In this document: piece by piece, positions 45,366 through 54,843 of the stretch
Numbering within the stretch: the stretch's first letter is position 1
Layout: each line of letters opens with the position of its first letter
Source: Rhizobium sp. P38BS-XIX
GTDB taxonomy: Bacteria > Pseudomonadota > Alphaproteobacteria > Rhizobiales > Rhizobiaceae
Direction of reading: 5' to 3'
Length of the DNA stretch: 64,000 bases
Assembly (NCBI RefSeq): GCF_012641435.1
Contig: NZ_JABAIJ010000001.1
Span: 1,612,001 to 1,676,000 of the forward strand
The notes under the pieces: generated by a model
What the model saw: the letters and a program-made list of their open reading frames with translations, nothing else
Told to the model about the DNA's origin: nothing
Database searches by the model: none
Program-made: the position numbers and the translations under genes

Positions 45366-47597
45366 TCAGAACCTCTGCGTCAGCGTCAGCTTGAAGGTCC
45401 GGCCGGGCTCGGAATAGTAGGAGGCCGGCTGGGTCAGCGTGCCGCTGTAGGACGGCGCGTTGAGAGCGTCGTAGTAGGTCTTGTTGAAGATGTTGTAGAC
45501 GCCGCCGCGAATGCTGAGGCCCTTCACCTGTTCCGGCTCCCACCAACCCGTCAGGTCGAAGATCGCATAGGCAGGTGTGCGCAGGGTATCGCCCGTCTTC
45601 TTCGGCTCGCTGGTCGCGGTCACCATGGTCAGGTCAGTACCCCATACTTCCCTTGCATAGCCGACGGTGAAGGCGGCCTTGGCCGGAGCAACGGAGTTGA
45701 TCCACTGATCGGTGTCGGAGTCCTTGCCGTTGACGTAGGCCAGCGATCCCTTGATATGGATACCGTTATCGAACTTCTTGTGCGCATTGACCTCGACACC
45801 GAACATGCGGACGTTGGCGCGGTTGAAGTATTCGGTGATGCCGAGCGGATAAGTACCGGTCGGATCGACCGACGAGGACGAGTCGATGAAGTTCTTGTAC
45901 TTGTTGTAGAAGGCGCCGACATGGCCGCCGAAATCGTCGTCGCCGAGGTTGGTGCCGATTTCGATGCCGTTGCTGGTCTCGGGCTTCAAATCGGGATTGC
46001 CGTAGCTGACATAGCCACCGGGCACGCCGTAGTTGACGTAAAGCTCGCTGACATTGGGCGCACGGAACGCCATCGCCCACTGTGCGTAAAGCTCGACATT
46101 GTCCTGCGGCTGGTACGAGGCACGCAGCTTCGGCGAGAAGCGGCTATCGGATTGCCCTGCAGGCAGGCCCTGATAGTTGGCGCTGTCGCGGAAGGCAGTC
46201 GTGTTCTTCGGTGAGTAATCATACCAGTCGAAACGCAGGCCCGGCGTCAGGTAGAAGTTGCTGGAGCCGAATTCGATCTTGTCGTCGATGAAAGCGCCGA
46301 CACGCTTGCCGTCGACATCAGGCATGTCGGACTGGTTAGTATGAAGGAACGAGCAAGAGAAAGCCCAACGCGGATTGGCGCAGGCATCCTTGCCGGCAGA
46401 ATATTGATGTGCCTTGTCGAATGCGACATCGAGACCGAAGGTGATCTCGTGATGCAGGTTGCCTGTGTCGAAGGACTTGGATGCATTGCCATTGAAGCCG
46501 ATGCTGCGGTCTTCAAATTCATTGCGACGCCAGTAATCGCCGATGACGGATGTATAGCGGTAGCCTTCGGCTCCCTCTTCACGAAGAAGGTTCTGCCAAT
46601 AGAAGACGGCATTGGCCTTGTCTACGAGCGAGTCGGCACTTTCGGCATCGTACTTGTAGTCGAGCGAGACGCGATTGCGCTCGGTATCGTCCGTCGTGTC
46701 GTAGTTACCTGGGCGGAAGTTGCCGGTCGTGCTCTGCGAGTGCATTGCATCGACGGTCTTGTCTTTGTTGAAATGCTCCGCCGTCACACCGAATGCGCCG
46801 ATATCGGTATACTGGCGGATCTTGAAGAGACCGCTTCTCTGATTGTAGTCGGCCGGGTCCGCCTTGGTGCGCTTGGTGGAATAGCCGCCAACATCGCCGT
46901 TGTTCTCAAGCTCATGGCCATGTGTATAGCCACCTTCGAAGAGGACAGCCGTGTTGTCGATGCGCTTGGCAACTGCGGCAGAACCGCCGATGCTGCGGTC
47001 ATCGCCATTATAGCCGAACTTGAAGATGCCGCCCCAGGTGGAGCCGGGCGCGATCAGGTCTTCCGGCTCCAGCGTCCGCAACACGAAGGCGCCGCCAAGC
47101 GCGCCTGAACCGGCGCGGCTCGAATCCGCACCGCGCACGACGTCGACGCTCGAAAGCGCGTTGAAGTCAAAGCTGTTGGCACCGCCATCCGCACCGCGCG
47201 CAACATCGAGAAGGAAGGGAACCTGAATGCCGTCGATGGAGGTCAGAACGCGATCGTCGCCGAGGCCACGGATGTTGACGCCACCGGTCGTGCGATTGAA
47301 GCCGACACCCACTTCGGTGCTGCGACCGAGATCCTCGATACGGCTGATCTGGTTGTCGTCGATTTGCTTGGCCGTCGTCTCGCTGGCGGTCGGGGAATCG
47401 GCGAGCACATCCTTGCTTGCCTTGGCTTTGCCCTTCACGATGATCGGCTTGAGATCGGTGGCGCGATCGCCTTTGGCCGCTTCGCCGGAAGCACCCTCAT
47501 TCTGCGTTGCTGTTTGTGCAAACGATGTCGTCGCCAGCCCGAGAGCCAGAAACGCAGTGCACGCCAAGAGAGCCGAGCGCGAACGCCAGACAACCAT
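45366..47597 (-). CDS. TonB-dependent heme/hemoglobin receptor
   Basis: 743 residues. Signal peptide to about residue 27 (LLACTAFLALGLATTSFA). A TonB-box-like LKPIIVKG is followed by the plug (TAKQIDDNQISRIEDLGRST, GGVNIRGLGDDRVLTSIDGI) and a 22-strand barrel ending in TFKLTLTQRF with the terminal Phe used for outer-membrane insertion. It belongs to the hemoglobin/transferrin/lactoferrin receptor family, like rhizobial ShmR/HmuR. Start 47597 has AAAGGA 6 nt upstream. Two iron-responsive boxes upstream suggest RirA control. No heme ABC transporter genes are nearby. Confidence 0.93.
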   Translation of the reverse strand: MVVWRSRSALLACTAFLALGLATTSFAQTATQNEGASGEAAKGDRATDLKPIIVKGKAKASKDVLADSPTASETTAKQIDDNQISRIEDLGRSTEVGVGFNRTTGGVNIRGLGDDRVLTSIDGIQVPFLLDVARGADGGANSFDFNALSSVDVVRGADSSRAGSGALGGAFVLRTLEPEDLIAPGSTWGGIFKFGYNGDDRSIGGSAAVAKRIDNTAVLFEGGYTHGHELENNGDVGGYSTKRTKADPADYNQRSGLFKIRQYTDIGAFGVTAEHFNKDKTVDAMHSQSTTGNFRPGNYDTTDDTERNRVSLDYKYDAESADSLVDKANAVFYWQNLLREEGAEGYRYTSVIGDYWRRNEFEDRSIGFNGNASKSFDTGNLHHEITFGLDVAFDKAHQYSAGKDACANPRWAFSCSFLHTNQSDMPDVDGKRVGAFIDDKIEFGSSNFYLTPGLRFDWYDYSPKNTTAFRDSANYQGLPAGQSDSRFSPKLRASYQPQDNVELYAQWAMAFRAPNVSELYVNYGVPGGYVSYGNPDLKPETSNGIEIGTNLGDDDFGGHVGAFYNKYKNFIDSSSSVDPTGTYPLGITEYFNRANVRMFGVEVNAHKKFDNGIHIKGSLAYVNGKDSDTDQWINSVAPAKAAFTVGYAREVWGTDLTMVTATSEPKKTGDTLRTPAYAIFDLTGWWEPEQVKGLSIRGGVYNIFNKTYYDALNAPSYSGTLTQPASYYSEPGRTFKLTLTQRF

Positions 47598-47726
47598 AAC
47601 CATTCCTTTCGAACTGCTGGTACCGGGCTGGCTGGTTGCTGCGTCAGAAGCAGACAAGGGGCTGGCTAGGCTAGTTTTGTTAACGTGGCAGAAATATTCC
47701 GCCCTCTTTCTGCCGCATAAAAAACA

Positions 47727-47741
47727 TGAGTATTATTGTCA
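47727..47741. promoter_or_regulatory. RirA-type iron-responsive operator 1 (TGA-N9-TCA)
   Basis: TGA GTATTATTG TCA. On the minus strand it overlaps TTGACA, which with TATGCG 17 bases on would be the promoter of the heme receptor. Binding there would block transcription when iron is plentiful. Confidence 0.65.
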
Positions 47742-47763
47742 ATATATTCGGTGGCAATAATCA

Positions 47764-47778
47764 TGAATAAAATTGTCA
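47764..47778. promoter_or_regulatory. RirA-type iron-responsive operator 2 (TGA-N9-TCA)
   Basis: TGA ATAAAATTG TCA, 22 bases from the first box. Two exact copies of the motif in an AT-rich promoter region make chance occurrence less likely. Confidence 0.55.
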
Positions 47779-47874
47779 CCTTTTAAGACGAAGACGAAAA
47801 GTTGCTGAATTGCAACGAAATGGTCGCATCAAACGTTCTAGCAGCATCATCATTAGGATTGGCTGATTTACTTG

Positions 47875-48693
47875 ATGCTGTTTAGAATCGTTTCGGTTAC
47901 CACCGTCGCCATGGCCCTCATGGCAGCCTCCCTTCCGCAAACCGGCCCTGTGCCGGAGCAAAAACCGGGGAGCGAACAGGCACAGCCAAGCGGCGAAACG
48001 CCGATTCCAGCCGAAAAACCGGAGACAGCATCCGACAAGCCTCCGGTTCCCTCGGAGAAGCCTGCGACCACGCAAACGGACCAGGCGCCGGGAGAGATGC
48101 AAGGCCCCCCTCGCCCTCAATTGACGATCGCTCCGGAATCCGACGAAGAGCACCAAGCCTGCCTGAAGGAGCTGACTGCGATGGGTGCGACCTTCAAGGA
48201 CATCCCCCGCATCGATGACGGCAACGGCTGCGGCATCGACAAACCCATTGCTTTGAGTTCACCGCTGCCGGGCATCGATTTCAAACCGGAAGGCAAGATG
48301 CGTTGTGAAGCTGCGCTCGCATTGGCTCAGTGGATGAAGGAAAGCGTCATCCCCTCGGCCGCCGCTTTGGAAAACGGCAAGATCGTCACCATCAACCAGG
48401 CATCGACCTATATCTGCCGCCTGCGCAACAACGCCACGACAGGCAAAATCTCAGAGCATGCGCGCGGCAATGCTATCGATGTCGCAAGCTTTACCTTTGA
48501 AAACGGCAAGACCATCGGCATCGAACCGCGCCGCGAAGATCCGACGCTCACCGGCGCATTCCAACGCGCAGCCAGCGCCTCGGCCTGCCTCTATTTCACG
48601 ACGGTACTCGATCCGGAAAGCGATGCAGCGCACGAAACTCACTTCCACCTGGACGTCATCGAAAGACATGGCGGTTTTCGATACTGCCATTAG
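47875..48693 (+). CDS. Extensin-like family secreted protein
   Basis: 272 residues. N-terminal signal sequence (VSVTTVAMALMAASLPQ), a Pro/Glu/Thr-rich linker to about residue 85, then the extensin-like C-terminal domain: CGIDKPIALSSPLPGIDF, YICRLRNNATTGKISEHARG, NAIDVASF and ETHFHLDVIERHG. The SEHARGNAIDV and HFHLD motifs resemble peptidoglycan D-Ala-D-Ala peptidases of the M15 type (metal ligands His, Asp, His), so a cell-wall hydrolase is likely. ATG 47875 follows a TTG at 47872. Confidence 0.88.
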   Translation: MLFRIVSVTTVAMALMAASLPQTGPVPEQKPGSEQAQPSGETPIPAEKPETASDKPPVPSEKPATTQTDQAPGEMQGPPRPQLTIAPESDEEHQACLKELTAMGATFKDIPRIDDGNGCGIDKPIALSSPLPGIDFKPEGKMRCEAALALAQWMKESVIPSAAALENGKIVTINQASTYICRLRNNATTGKISEHARGNAIDVASFTFENGKTIGIEPRREDPTLTGAFQRAASASACLYFTTVLDPESDAAHETHFHLDVIERHGGFRYCH

Positions 48694-48802
48694 TGACCGA
48701 TCCATATGGCTATTGATGACCGCAGACCCACCTGCCTTCGTAGATCGCCATCACTCTTCGATGGCATACCGCCCACAAACGCAGTTGAATCAGAATCTGA
48801 AC

Positions 48803-50482
48803 TTAAAACAATCCCTCGATGTAGCCTTGATCATTGAGGAAAATCCGTTCAGCCGCCGGCGCCTTCGGCAGGCCGGGCATTGTGGTGATCTCGCCGGTGA
48901 TGACGACCACGAAGCCGGCACCCGCCGATAATCTTACCTCGCGGACCTGCACCACATGGCCCTCAGGTGCGCCGCCCAGATTAGGATCCGTCGAGAAGGA
49001 ATACTGCGTTTTCGCCATGCAGACCGGGAGATGACCATAGCCCTGGTCCTCCCAGGAGCGAAGCTGATCGCGAATGGTCTTGTCGGCCGTCACCTCGCCA
49101 GCGTGATAGATTTTCGTCGCGACAGCCTCGATCTTCTCGAACAAGGTAAGCTCGTCGGGATAGAGCGGCGCAAAATTCGCCTGCCCAGACTCGGCGAGCT
49201 CAACGACCTTGTGCGCGAGATCGGTGATCCCTGCTGAACCTTCCGCCCAATGATGGCAAAGGATCGCCTCCGCGCCGAGCTGCGCAACATAATCCTTGAC
49301 CGCTGTGACTTCGGCGTCCGTATCCGAGATGAAGTGATTGATGGCGACGACCACCGGCACCCCGAACTTCTGCACATTGGCAATGTGCCGGCCAAGATTG
49401 GCGCAACCTTTGACGAGGGCCTCAACATTTTCCTTGCCGAGATCGTCCTTGCGGATGCCGCCGTTCATCTTCAGAGCCCGCACCGTCGCGACGATGACGG
49501 CAGCATCCGGCGAAAGGCCGGCCTTGCGGCATTTGATGTCAAAGAATTTCTCTGCGCCGAGATCGGCGCCAAAGCCGGCTTCGGTCACCACATAATCCGC
49601 CAGCTTCAAGGCCGTTCGGGTTGCGATAACAGAGTTGCAGCCATGCGCGATATTGGCAAACGGGCCGCCATGTACCAGCGCCGGATTGTTTTCCAGCGTC
49701 TGCACGAGGTTCGGCTGCATCGCATCCTTCAAGAGAACGGCCATGGCGCCATCGGCCTTGAGATCGCGGGCATGGACGGGCGTCCGATCGCGTCGATAGC
49801 CGATGATGATGTTGCCGAGCCGCTTCTCGAGATCCTTCAGGTCCGAGGCGAGGCACAGGATTGCCATGACCTCGGATGCCACCGTGATGTCGAAACCGCC
49901 TTCGCGCGGAAAGCCATTGGCAACACCGCCGAGCGAAGCGACGATATCGCGCAAAGCCCGATCGTTCATATCCATCGCGCGACGCCAGGTGATGCGGCGA
50001 ATATCGATATTCTGCTCGTTGCCCCAATAGATGTGATTGTCGATCAGCGCCGCCAGAAGATTGTGCGCCGAGGTAATGGCATGGAAATCGCCGGTGAAAT
50101 GCAGGTTGATGTCTTCCATGGGGATGACCTGCGCATAGCCGCCGCCGGCCGCCCCACCCTTGACGCCGAAGCACGGCCCAAGAGACGCCTCGCGCACGCA
50201 GACGACCGCCTTCTTTCCGATGCGGTTCAGACCGTCACCGAGACCGACCGTGGTGGTCGTCTTGCCCTCACCCGCCGGTGTCGGATTGATGGCCGTGACC
50301 AGGATCAGCTTGCCATCCGGCTTGTCCGACTGGGCAGCGGTAAAGCTCGCGCCGATCTTGGCTTTGTCATAACCGTAAGGCACCAGATCATCGGCCGATA
50401 TACCGAGCTTGGCGCCGATATCGACGATCGGCAGTTTCTTTGCCGCTCGCGCAATTTCAATATCGGATGCCACCGTTGCCAT
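48803..50482 (-). CDS. fhs: Formate-tetrahydrofolate ligase
   Basis: 559 residues, the family length. ATP-dependent formation of 10-formyl-tetrahydrofolate from formate and THF. P-loop PTPAGEGKT at about 67-76, then [34 protein letters not shown] and the conserved [16 protein letters not shown] segment are present. The start 50482 ([10 protein letters not shown]) has TAAGGAAG upstream. Divergent from the UPF0114 gene. Confidence 0.97.
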   Translation of the reverse strand: MATVASDIEIARAAKKLPIVDIGAKLGISADDLVPYGYDKAKIGASFTAAQSDKPDGKLILVTAINPTPAGEGKTTTTVGLGDGLNRIGKKAVVCVREASLGPCFGVKGGAAGGGYAQVIPMEDINLHFTGDFHAITSAHNLLAALIDNHIYWGNEQNIDIRRITWRRAMDMNDRALRDIVASLGGVANGFPREGGFDITVASEVMAILCLASDLKDLEKRLGNIIIGYRRDRTPVHARDLKADGAMAVLLKDAMQPNLVQTLENNPALVHGGPFANIAHGCNSVIATRTALKLADYVVTEAGFGADLGAEKFFDIKCRKAGLSPDAAVIVATVRALKMNGGIRKDDLGKENVEALVKGCANLGRHIANVQKFGVPVVVAINHFISDTDAEVTAVKDYVAQLGAEAILCHHWAEGSAGITDLAHKVVELAESGQANFAPLYPDELTLFEKIEAVATKIYHAGEVTADKTIRDQLRSWEDQGYGHLPVCMAKTQYSFSTDPNLGGAPEGHVVQVREVRLSAGAGFVVVITGEITTMPGLPKAPAAERIFLNDQGYIEGLF

Positions 50483-50643
50483 GAGATCTTCCTTACATGC
50501 CGTCATTTGCGTGTCGGGATAACTCAATACGTATCGAGTGTGAATAGCTGTAGACACCGCCCTCCACGAAACTCCCCACCTTGTCGTCGGAGCACCGCGC
50601 GCCTATTTTCGGGAACCGGACGACGAGGCAAAAGGACAAAGAT

Positions 50644-51153
50644 ATGAAGTCACTAGAACTACTGGTCGAGCGCATTATTCTCTCCAGCCGCTGGCTTCTG
50701 GTCGTCTTCTATCTGGGCCTTGCGGCGTCGCTCGCGGTCTACGCGGTCTCCTTCGCCTACAAATTTTACAAAGTGGCGATCAACGTCTTCCAGTATGACG
50801 AAGCCGACATGATCCTCGCCATCCTCGGCCTGATCGACGCGGCCCTCGTGGCAAGTCTGATCGTCATGGTGATGATCTCCGGCTACGAGAATTTCGTAAG
50901 CCGTTTCGACGAGGCCGAAGGTGAAGTGTCCTTCCTGGGCAAGCTTGATTCAGGCAGCCTCAAGATCAAGGTGGCATCGTCGATCGTTGCGATTTCCTCG
51001 ATCCATCTCCTGCAGATCTTCCTGAACGCGACGCAATACGACAATGCCAAGCTGATGTGGTTCACCATCATCCATCTTGCTTTCGTCATATCGGCGCTAC
51101 TGCTCGGCTTTCTGGAAAAAATCATGTCGAAAGCCAAGAGCAAGGATAGCTGA
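50644..51153 (+). CDS. UPF0114 (YqhA-like) membrane protein
   Basis: 169 residues with four predicted helices (about 12-35, 57-80, 107-128, 138-157). LVERIILSSRWLLVVFYLGL and MISGYENFVSRFD are typical of the TIGR00645/YqhA family. Function unknown. AAAGGACAAAG before ATG 50644 supports the start over the longer frame. Confidence 0.9.
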   Translation: MKSLELLVERIILSSRWLLVVFYLGLAASLAVYAVSFAYKFYKVAINVFQYDEADMILAILGLIDAALVASLIVMVMISGYENFVSRFDEAEGEVSFLGKLDSGSLKIKVASSIVAISSIHLLQIFLNATQYDNAKLMWFTIIHLAFVISALLLGFLEKIMSKAKSKDS

Positions 51154-51167
51154 CGCCCGGGCGACGG

Positions 51168-52115
51168 CTATTTTCCGATCATGGCCGATGCGCTGTTCAT
51201 CTGCGGCGCCGCAACGCAATCCGATATGGTTTGTTTGTCACCGCAATTGCGCGCCGAAACGAGCATGACGGCATCGGCCAGTTCCGTCGTCAGCTTCAAC
51301 TTCAGCGCATCCATCTGTGAAATCAGGTGGATGCCGGTGGGGTCGGTGCCAAGCATCAGATCCACAAGCGATTTGTCGATGCCCATCTTGGACAGAAACC
51401 CGACCAGCCTGGCGGTCTGAGCCTTATCGAGCTTGGTCGTATCGTATTTGCCCACGAACTTGCGCCCGATCTCCCTCTTGGAGAGAACTTTGCGCTTGCC
51501 GTTCACCATCTCATATTCGGTCCGATACTGGACGCGCACCTCGCTGTAAGTCGTGGTGATCTGATGCACGCCCAGGAGCGCGAACGGGCTATAGACACGT
51601 TGGATCCCGCCGGAGAAAAACAACGGGCAGGCGGAGAAACAGATCGCGCCCGAAGAATAGGGCTCACCCTTGATCGAGCCATCCTTGGCGATCTCTGCCG
51701 AGCAGATCGGTTCGGCATAGGGGCATGCCCGAACGCGCGTGCGGCCCACCGCGACGGGAAGCTTCTGCTTGCGGATGGTATAGGCCATCTCCATGGCCGC
51801 CCGCACATCGCCGCCCGGTGAGGAGATAAGGATCGGGAGCTTGCGGTCGCCAAGTCGTTTCAACAGCTTTTGCAGCTTCCGCGGTGAATCCGCCATGATC
51901 TGGCCTTCAGCCGAAATCCAATCGGGGCATGTATCTTCACCTCGGCACTGCCCCATGTCGCCATGCACAATCAGAAATTGCATTGACTTACCGCCGACGG
52001 CCTCCGCCGCCTGTGCGGATAATGGCAGAAGTGCCAGAAGCGAGATGGCCGTCAGAAACCACGATGCGGTTTTTAAAGACCGCATTGCGAGCCGCGGCAG
52101 GAAGTCGAAATTCAT
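51168..52115 (-). CDS. Periplasmic ClpP-like protein (COG3904 type)
   Basis: 315 residues with an N-terminal signal sequence (WFLTAISLLALLPLSAQA). SSPGGDVRAAMEMAYTIRKQ parallels the ClpP oxyanion loop, SSGAICFSACPLFFSGG parallels the nucleophile turn (Ser between Cys residues), and SPFALLGVHQI supplies the His. A Cys-rich insert (RACPYAEPICSAEI) is extra. It is probably a periplasmic Ser peptidase-like protein; a catalytic Asp is not evident, so activity is open. Start 52115 is taken; 52085 is possible. Confidence 0.8.
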   Translation of the reverse strand: MNFDFLPRLAMRSLKTASWFLTAISLLALLPLSAQAAEAVGGKSMQFLIVHGDMGQCRGEDTCPDWISAEGQIMADSPRKLQKLLKRLGDRKLPILISSPGGDVRAAMEMAYTIRKQKLPVAVGRTRVRACPYAEPICSAEIAKDGSIKGEPYSSGAICFSACPLFFSGGIQRVYSPFALLGVHQITTTYSEVRVQYRTEYEMVNGKRKVLSKREIGRKFVGKYDTTKLDKAQTARLVGFLSKMGIDKSLVDLMLGTDPTGIHLISQMDALKLKLTTELADAVMLVSARNCGDKQTISDCVAAPQMNSASAMIGK

Positions 52116-52670
52116 GAGGTGGACGCCTGGAAGCGATTTCTTTGGCAAGACCGATAGCAACCGCTTTTGGCCTTCGCAAGGCAAGCCTGTTCGCCACCGC
52201 ATCATTTACGAAAATGGTGGCGCATTTGCATAGGGACGACAGCGAAAATGAAGCCTCACGCCAGGCACTCAAACTCAAATTTGAGTCCCATACTCATCAT
52301 ATCAGATGAAGAGTAAATCAGAGTACCATAGCCGCAAGAGCGGCGTCGGATCAAGCCCCGAGAATATGCAGCTACAAGCTCGAAAATGCCGAGCCCGTCG
52401 CCCGTCCGGAAGAATACTATTTTCTCAAGTTGCCGTGGACGAGGCTGAAAGTGACGTCAAACGTACATCGACGTCGTAAAAGATAGTGGTGGACTATCAT
52501 TTTTTGTTCTCAAAGCCTATTTTGGCAAAAGATCATATGAATCAACACCTTTAAATATTAAAATATATGAAAATGAAATTATTTCTGGTCCTGTGGTATT
52601 TTTGCGTCTAGCATTCACTCTTAAATCGGGTATTTGATAACGAGAAGTCGCTGTGGGCCCCTCTACTCAT
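52116..52670. promoter_or_regulatory. AT-rich intergenic region with palindromes before the LuxR gene
   Basis: The 555 bases hold no credible gene. ACTCAAATTTGAGT (52273-52286) is a perfect 14-bp palindrome. TACTCaTCAT and ATGAaGAGTA (52291-52315) form a second dyad with one mismatch pair. Bases 52490-52620 are very AT-rich (runs such as TTTAAATATTAAAATATATG). Both flanking genes point away, so this is the shared control region. Confidence 0.5.
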
Positions 52671-53399
52671 ATGTCGTATATCATCACCGCCGAGAGACAA
52701 TTGCTGCTTTCTGCCGAGTTGGCTGCTGCGCGGACTCAGGCGGCGTTCGCCCAGGCTTTGGAGCAGGCGGGAGCGGCATTCGGGTTCAGCCACCTTGCCT
52801 TCATGAACGCACCGGTTCCGGATGATTCGATGATGACGCCGCTGCTGATCGCTGGATCGGTACCGGCGCAATTCGTGCGCGAATTCGATCGTCAGCAGTT
52901 GGTCCGTCGCTGTCCGACATTGCTCGCCACGCGCGACTCCGTCATGCCTCGTTCCTGGCACCTGCTGGAAAAGGATGGACAGAGCGTCGATTTACCGCGT
53001 GAGTTGCATGCGCTCCTCATCAACTATAATTGCCCCATGAGCGTGATCATCCCGATCAACGCTTCAAATGGACAACGCCTGCTGTTCTGGTTCATGGGCA
53101 ATCGCAACAGCCTCGGTCAAAGTGAGCTGAACGAACTCACAATGATCATGCTGCAGGCGCTGGATGCCTATAATTCCCTGAAGCGCAATGACGGATCGGT
53201 GCCGCATACACTGTCTGCCCGCGAGCTCGAAGTGGTCCGCTGGACGGCGCAGGGCAAGACGTCGGTGGAGATCGGCCAGATCCTGTCCCTCTCCGACCAC
53301 ACGGTCAACGCCTACATGATGAACGCGATCAAGAAGCTGGATTGCGTCAACCGCACGCAGCTCGTCGCCAAGGCAATCCGCCTCAAGCTGATCAGCTAA
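52671..53399 (+). CDS. LuxR-family transcriptional regulator (solo)
   Basis: 242 residues. The C-terminal HTH is canonical: LSARELEVVRWTAQGKTSVE, IGQILSLSDHTVNAYMMNAI. The N-terminal 165 residues look like an autoinducer-binding-type domain, but the usual Trp/Tyr/Asp pocket residues are not clear, so the ligand may not be an acyl-homoserine lactone. No luxI-type synthase gene is nearby. ATG 52671 is chosen; GTG 52653 is in frame. Confidence 0.88.
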   Translation: MSYIITAERQLLLSAELAAARTQAAFAQALEQAGAAFGFSHLAFMNAPVPDDSMMTPLLIAGSVPAQFVREFDRQQLVRRCPTLLATRDSVMPRSWHLLEKDGQSVDLPRELHALLINYNCPMSVIIPINASNGQRLLFWFMGNRNSLGQSELNELTMIMLQALDAYNSLKRNDGSVPHTLSARELEVVRWTAQGKTSVEIGQILSLSDHTVNAYMMNAIKKLDCVNRTQLVAKAIRLKLIS

Positions 53400-53504
53400 T
53401 ATTCTTTTCGGTTACCCGCTCCAAACTAAGGTGTAATGCAAGGCTCCGCATTTACGGCGCAGCTCACTGATGCGGCCATGCGTCGAGCCGCAATCCCTGC
53501 CTTA

Positions 53505-54647
53505 TCAGCGTCCACCTAATACAGTGCGGATCTCAACGAGATTTGAGCGCACGCGCAGGATATGGAAGCCCATGGTCGCAAGATGGCTTGGCATGAACGA
53601 GCTGTCTTCACGGCCATTCGATATGATGGTCGGCTGAATACGCAGCGCCACCTGCAGCATGCCAAGCGTGTCGGTCCAGAGCCTTCCGACGTTGCGCTCG
53701 GCAATGACATCCTGGAAATCCACGCCGGCGGCGCTCAATATGCCATAGGTAGCGTAAAGCTGGCCGTACGCGAACCAGAAACGATCATCCGCGCGCATGT
53801 CAAACCAGCCGTAGCTATAATTCTGCGAGCGGTCGGCCAAGATGTTGACGGTGCTGCCGAGATCACCTGCGATGTGGTCGACAAACTGTAGAAGATTGTC
53901 GGCTCGGCCGTCGAATATGGCCTTGCAGTTGCCAAGATCTGCGTTGAAGGCCCGCAAATTCCCGATCGCCGTGCGGTAGTAGCTTGGCGTCGGGGTCTTC
54001 GGGCCGAACGGATGCATCCCGAAATACCAGCTGGACTCATCGAATTGCAGGTTGCCGCGCGCCTTCTGCAGATCGGCATTGATACCCGAGGTCCCGCGCA
54101 CGCGGCCAATCGTATCGACCAACTCAGCAGACGTACGGCGCACCACCGAATTGACGCCTCGCTGGAAGGAGGCCTTGTTGTCCAGGAAAGGCGTATCGTC
54201 CCAGGACATGCCGAAGAACCCGAGCTTGTAAAGCAGCATCGAGGAAATCCAGGAGTTCTGGTTCACGTTGAAATCGGTAAGGTCAGCAGCGACGTCAACG
54301 ACTGCAGAGGTCTGACAAGTCTTCGGCGCGGCAGCACCGGCAGCGGCCTGTTGCGCAGTCGGCGGGAGATCCTGGCCGGCGGAAATTTTGCGGTCGGCAA
54401 ACTTGTAGACATCGGGATAGGCCGGATTGAACCCAGTCCAGATCTGCGTTTGCCAGACGAAATAGATGTAGAGAAGCGCCAGAAGCGTGACAAAGGCGAC
54501 GATCGGCAGCTTGATCAGCCAGCTTCCCTGTCGATACCAGCCATGAGCCGCCAGGAAAGGCCATGCAATCCAGACGAAGAGCAGCCCCAGCCATCGTGCA
54601 ACGGCCGCGCCTATGCGCCTGAAGAATGCCGCGATCGAGCCAAGCAT
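53505..54647 (-). CDS. DUF2333 family membrane-anchored protein
   Basis: 380 residues. N-terminal hydrophobic segments (about 18-35 and 45-62: IVAFVTLLALLYIYFVW) anchor a mainly helical domain with FNVNQNSWISSMLLYKLGFF, FFGMSWDDTPFLDNK and QRGVNSVVRRTSAELVD, the DUF2333 hallmarks. Function unknown. AGGAGACG 6-9 nt before ATG 54647 supports the start. Confidence 0.88.
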   Translation of the reverse strand: MLGSIAAFFRRIGAAVARWLGLLFVWIAWPFLAAHGWYRQGSWLIKLPIVAFVTLLALLYIYFVWQTQIWTGFNPAYPDVYKFADRKISAGQDLPPTAQQAAAGAAAPKTCQTSAVVDVAADLTDFNVNQNSWISSMLLYKLGFFGMSWDDTPFLDNKASFQRGVNSVVRRTSAELVDTIGRVRGTSGINADLQKARGNLQFDESSWYFGMHPFGPKTPTPSYYRTAIGNLRAFNADLGNCKAIFDGRADNLLQFVDHIAGDLGSTVNILADRSQNYSYGWFDMRADDRFWFAYGQLYATYGILSAAGVDFQDVIAERNVGRLWTDTLGMLQVALRIQPTIISNGREDSSFMPSHLATMGFHILRVRSNLVEIRTVLGGR

Positions 54648-54843
54648 GGACACGTCTCCTAAACCAAAACGAGCATCCAGCCGCCATGCGAAGGACGCAC
54701 CATACCGAACTTGCGGATAAGCCACGGCGAAAATCTCTTTCGATTTCCGCACCGTAGAGCTTATCGCTACTCTTGCTCCAGCAAATATGTGCTCCTGATG
54801 AAAACGACAACCGCCTGAGCCGAATTTTCAGTGAGGATGACGA

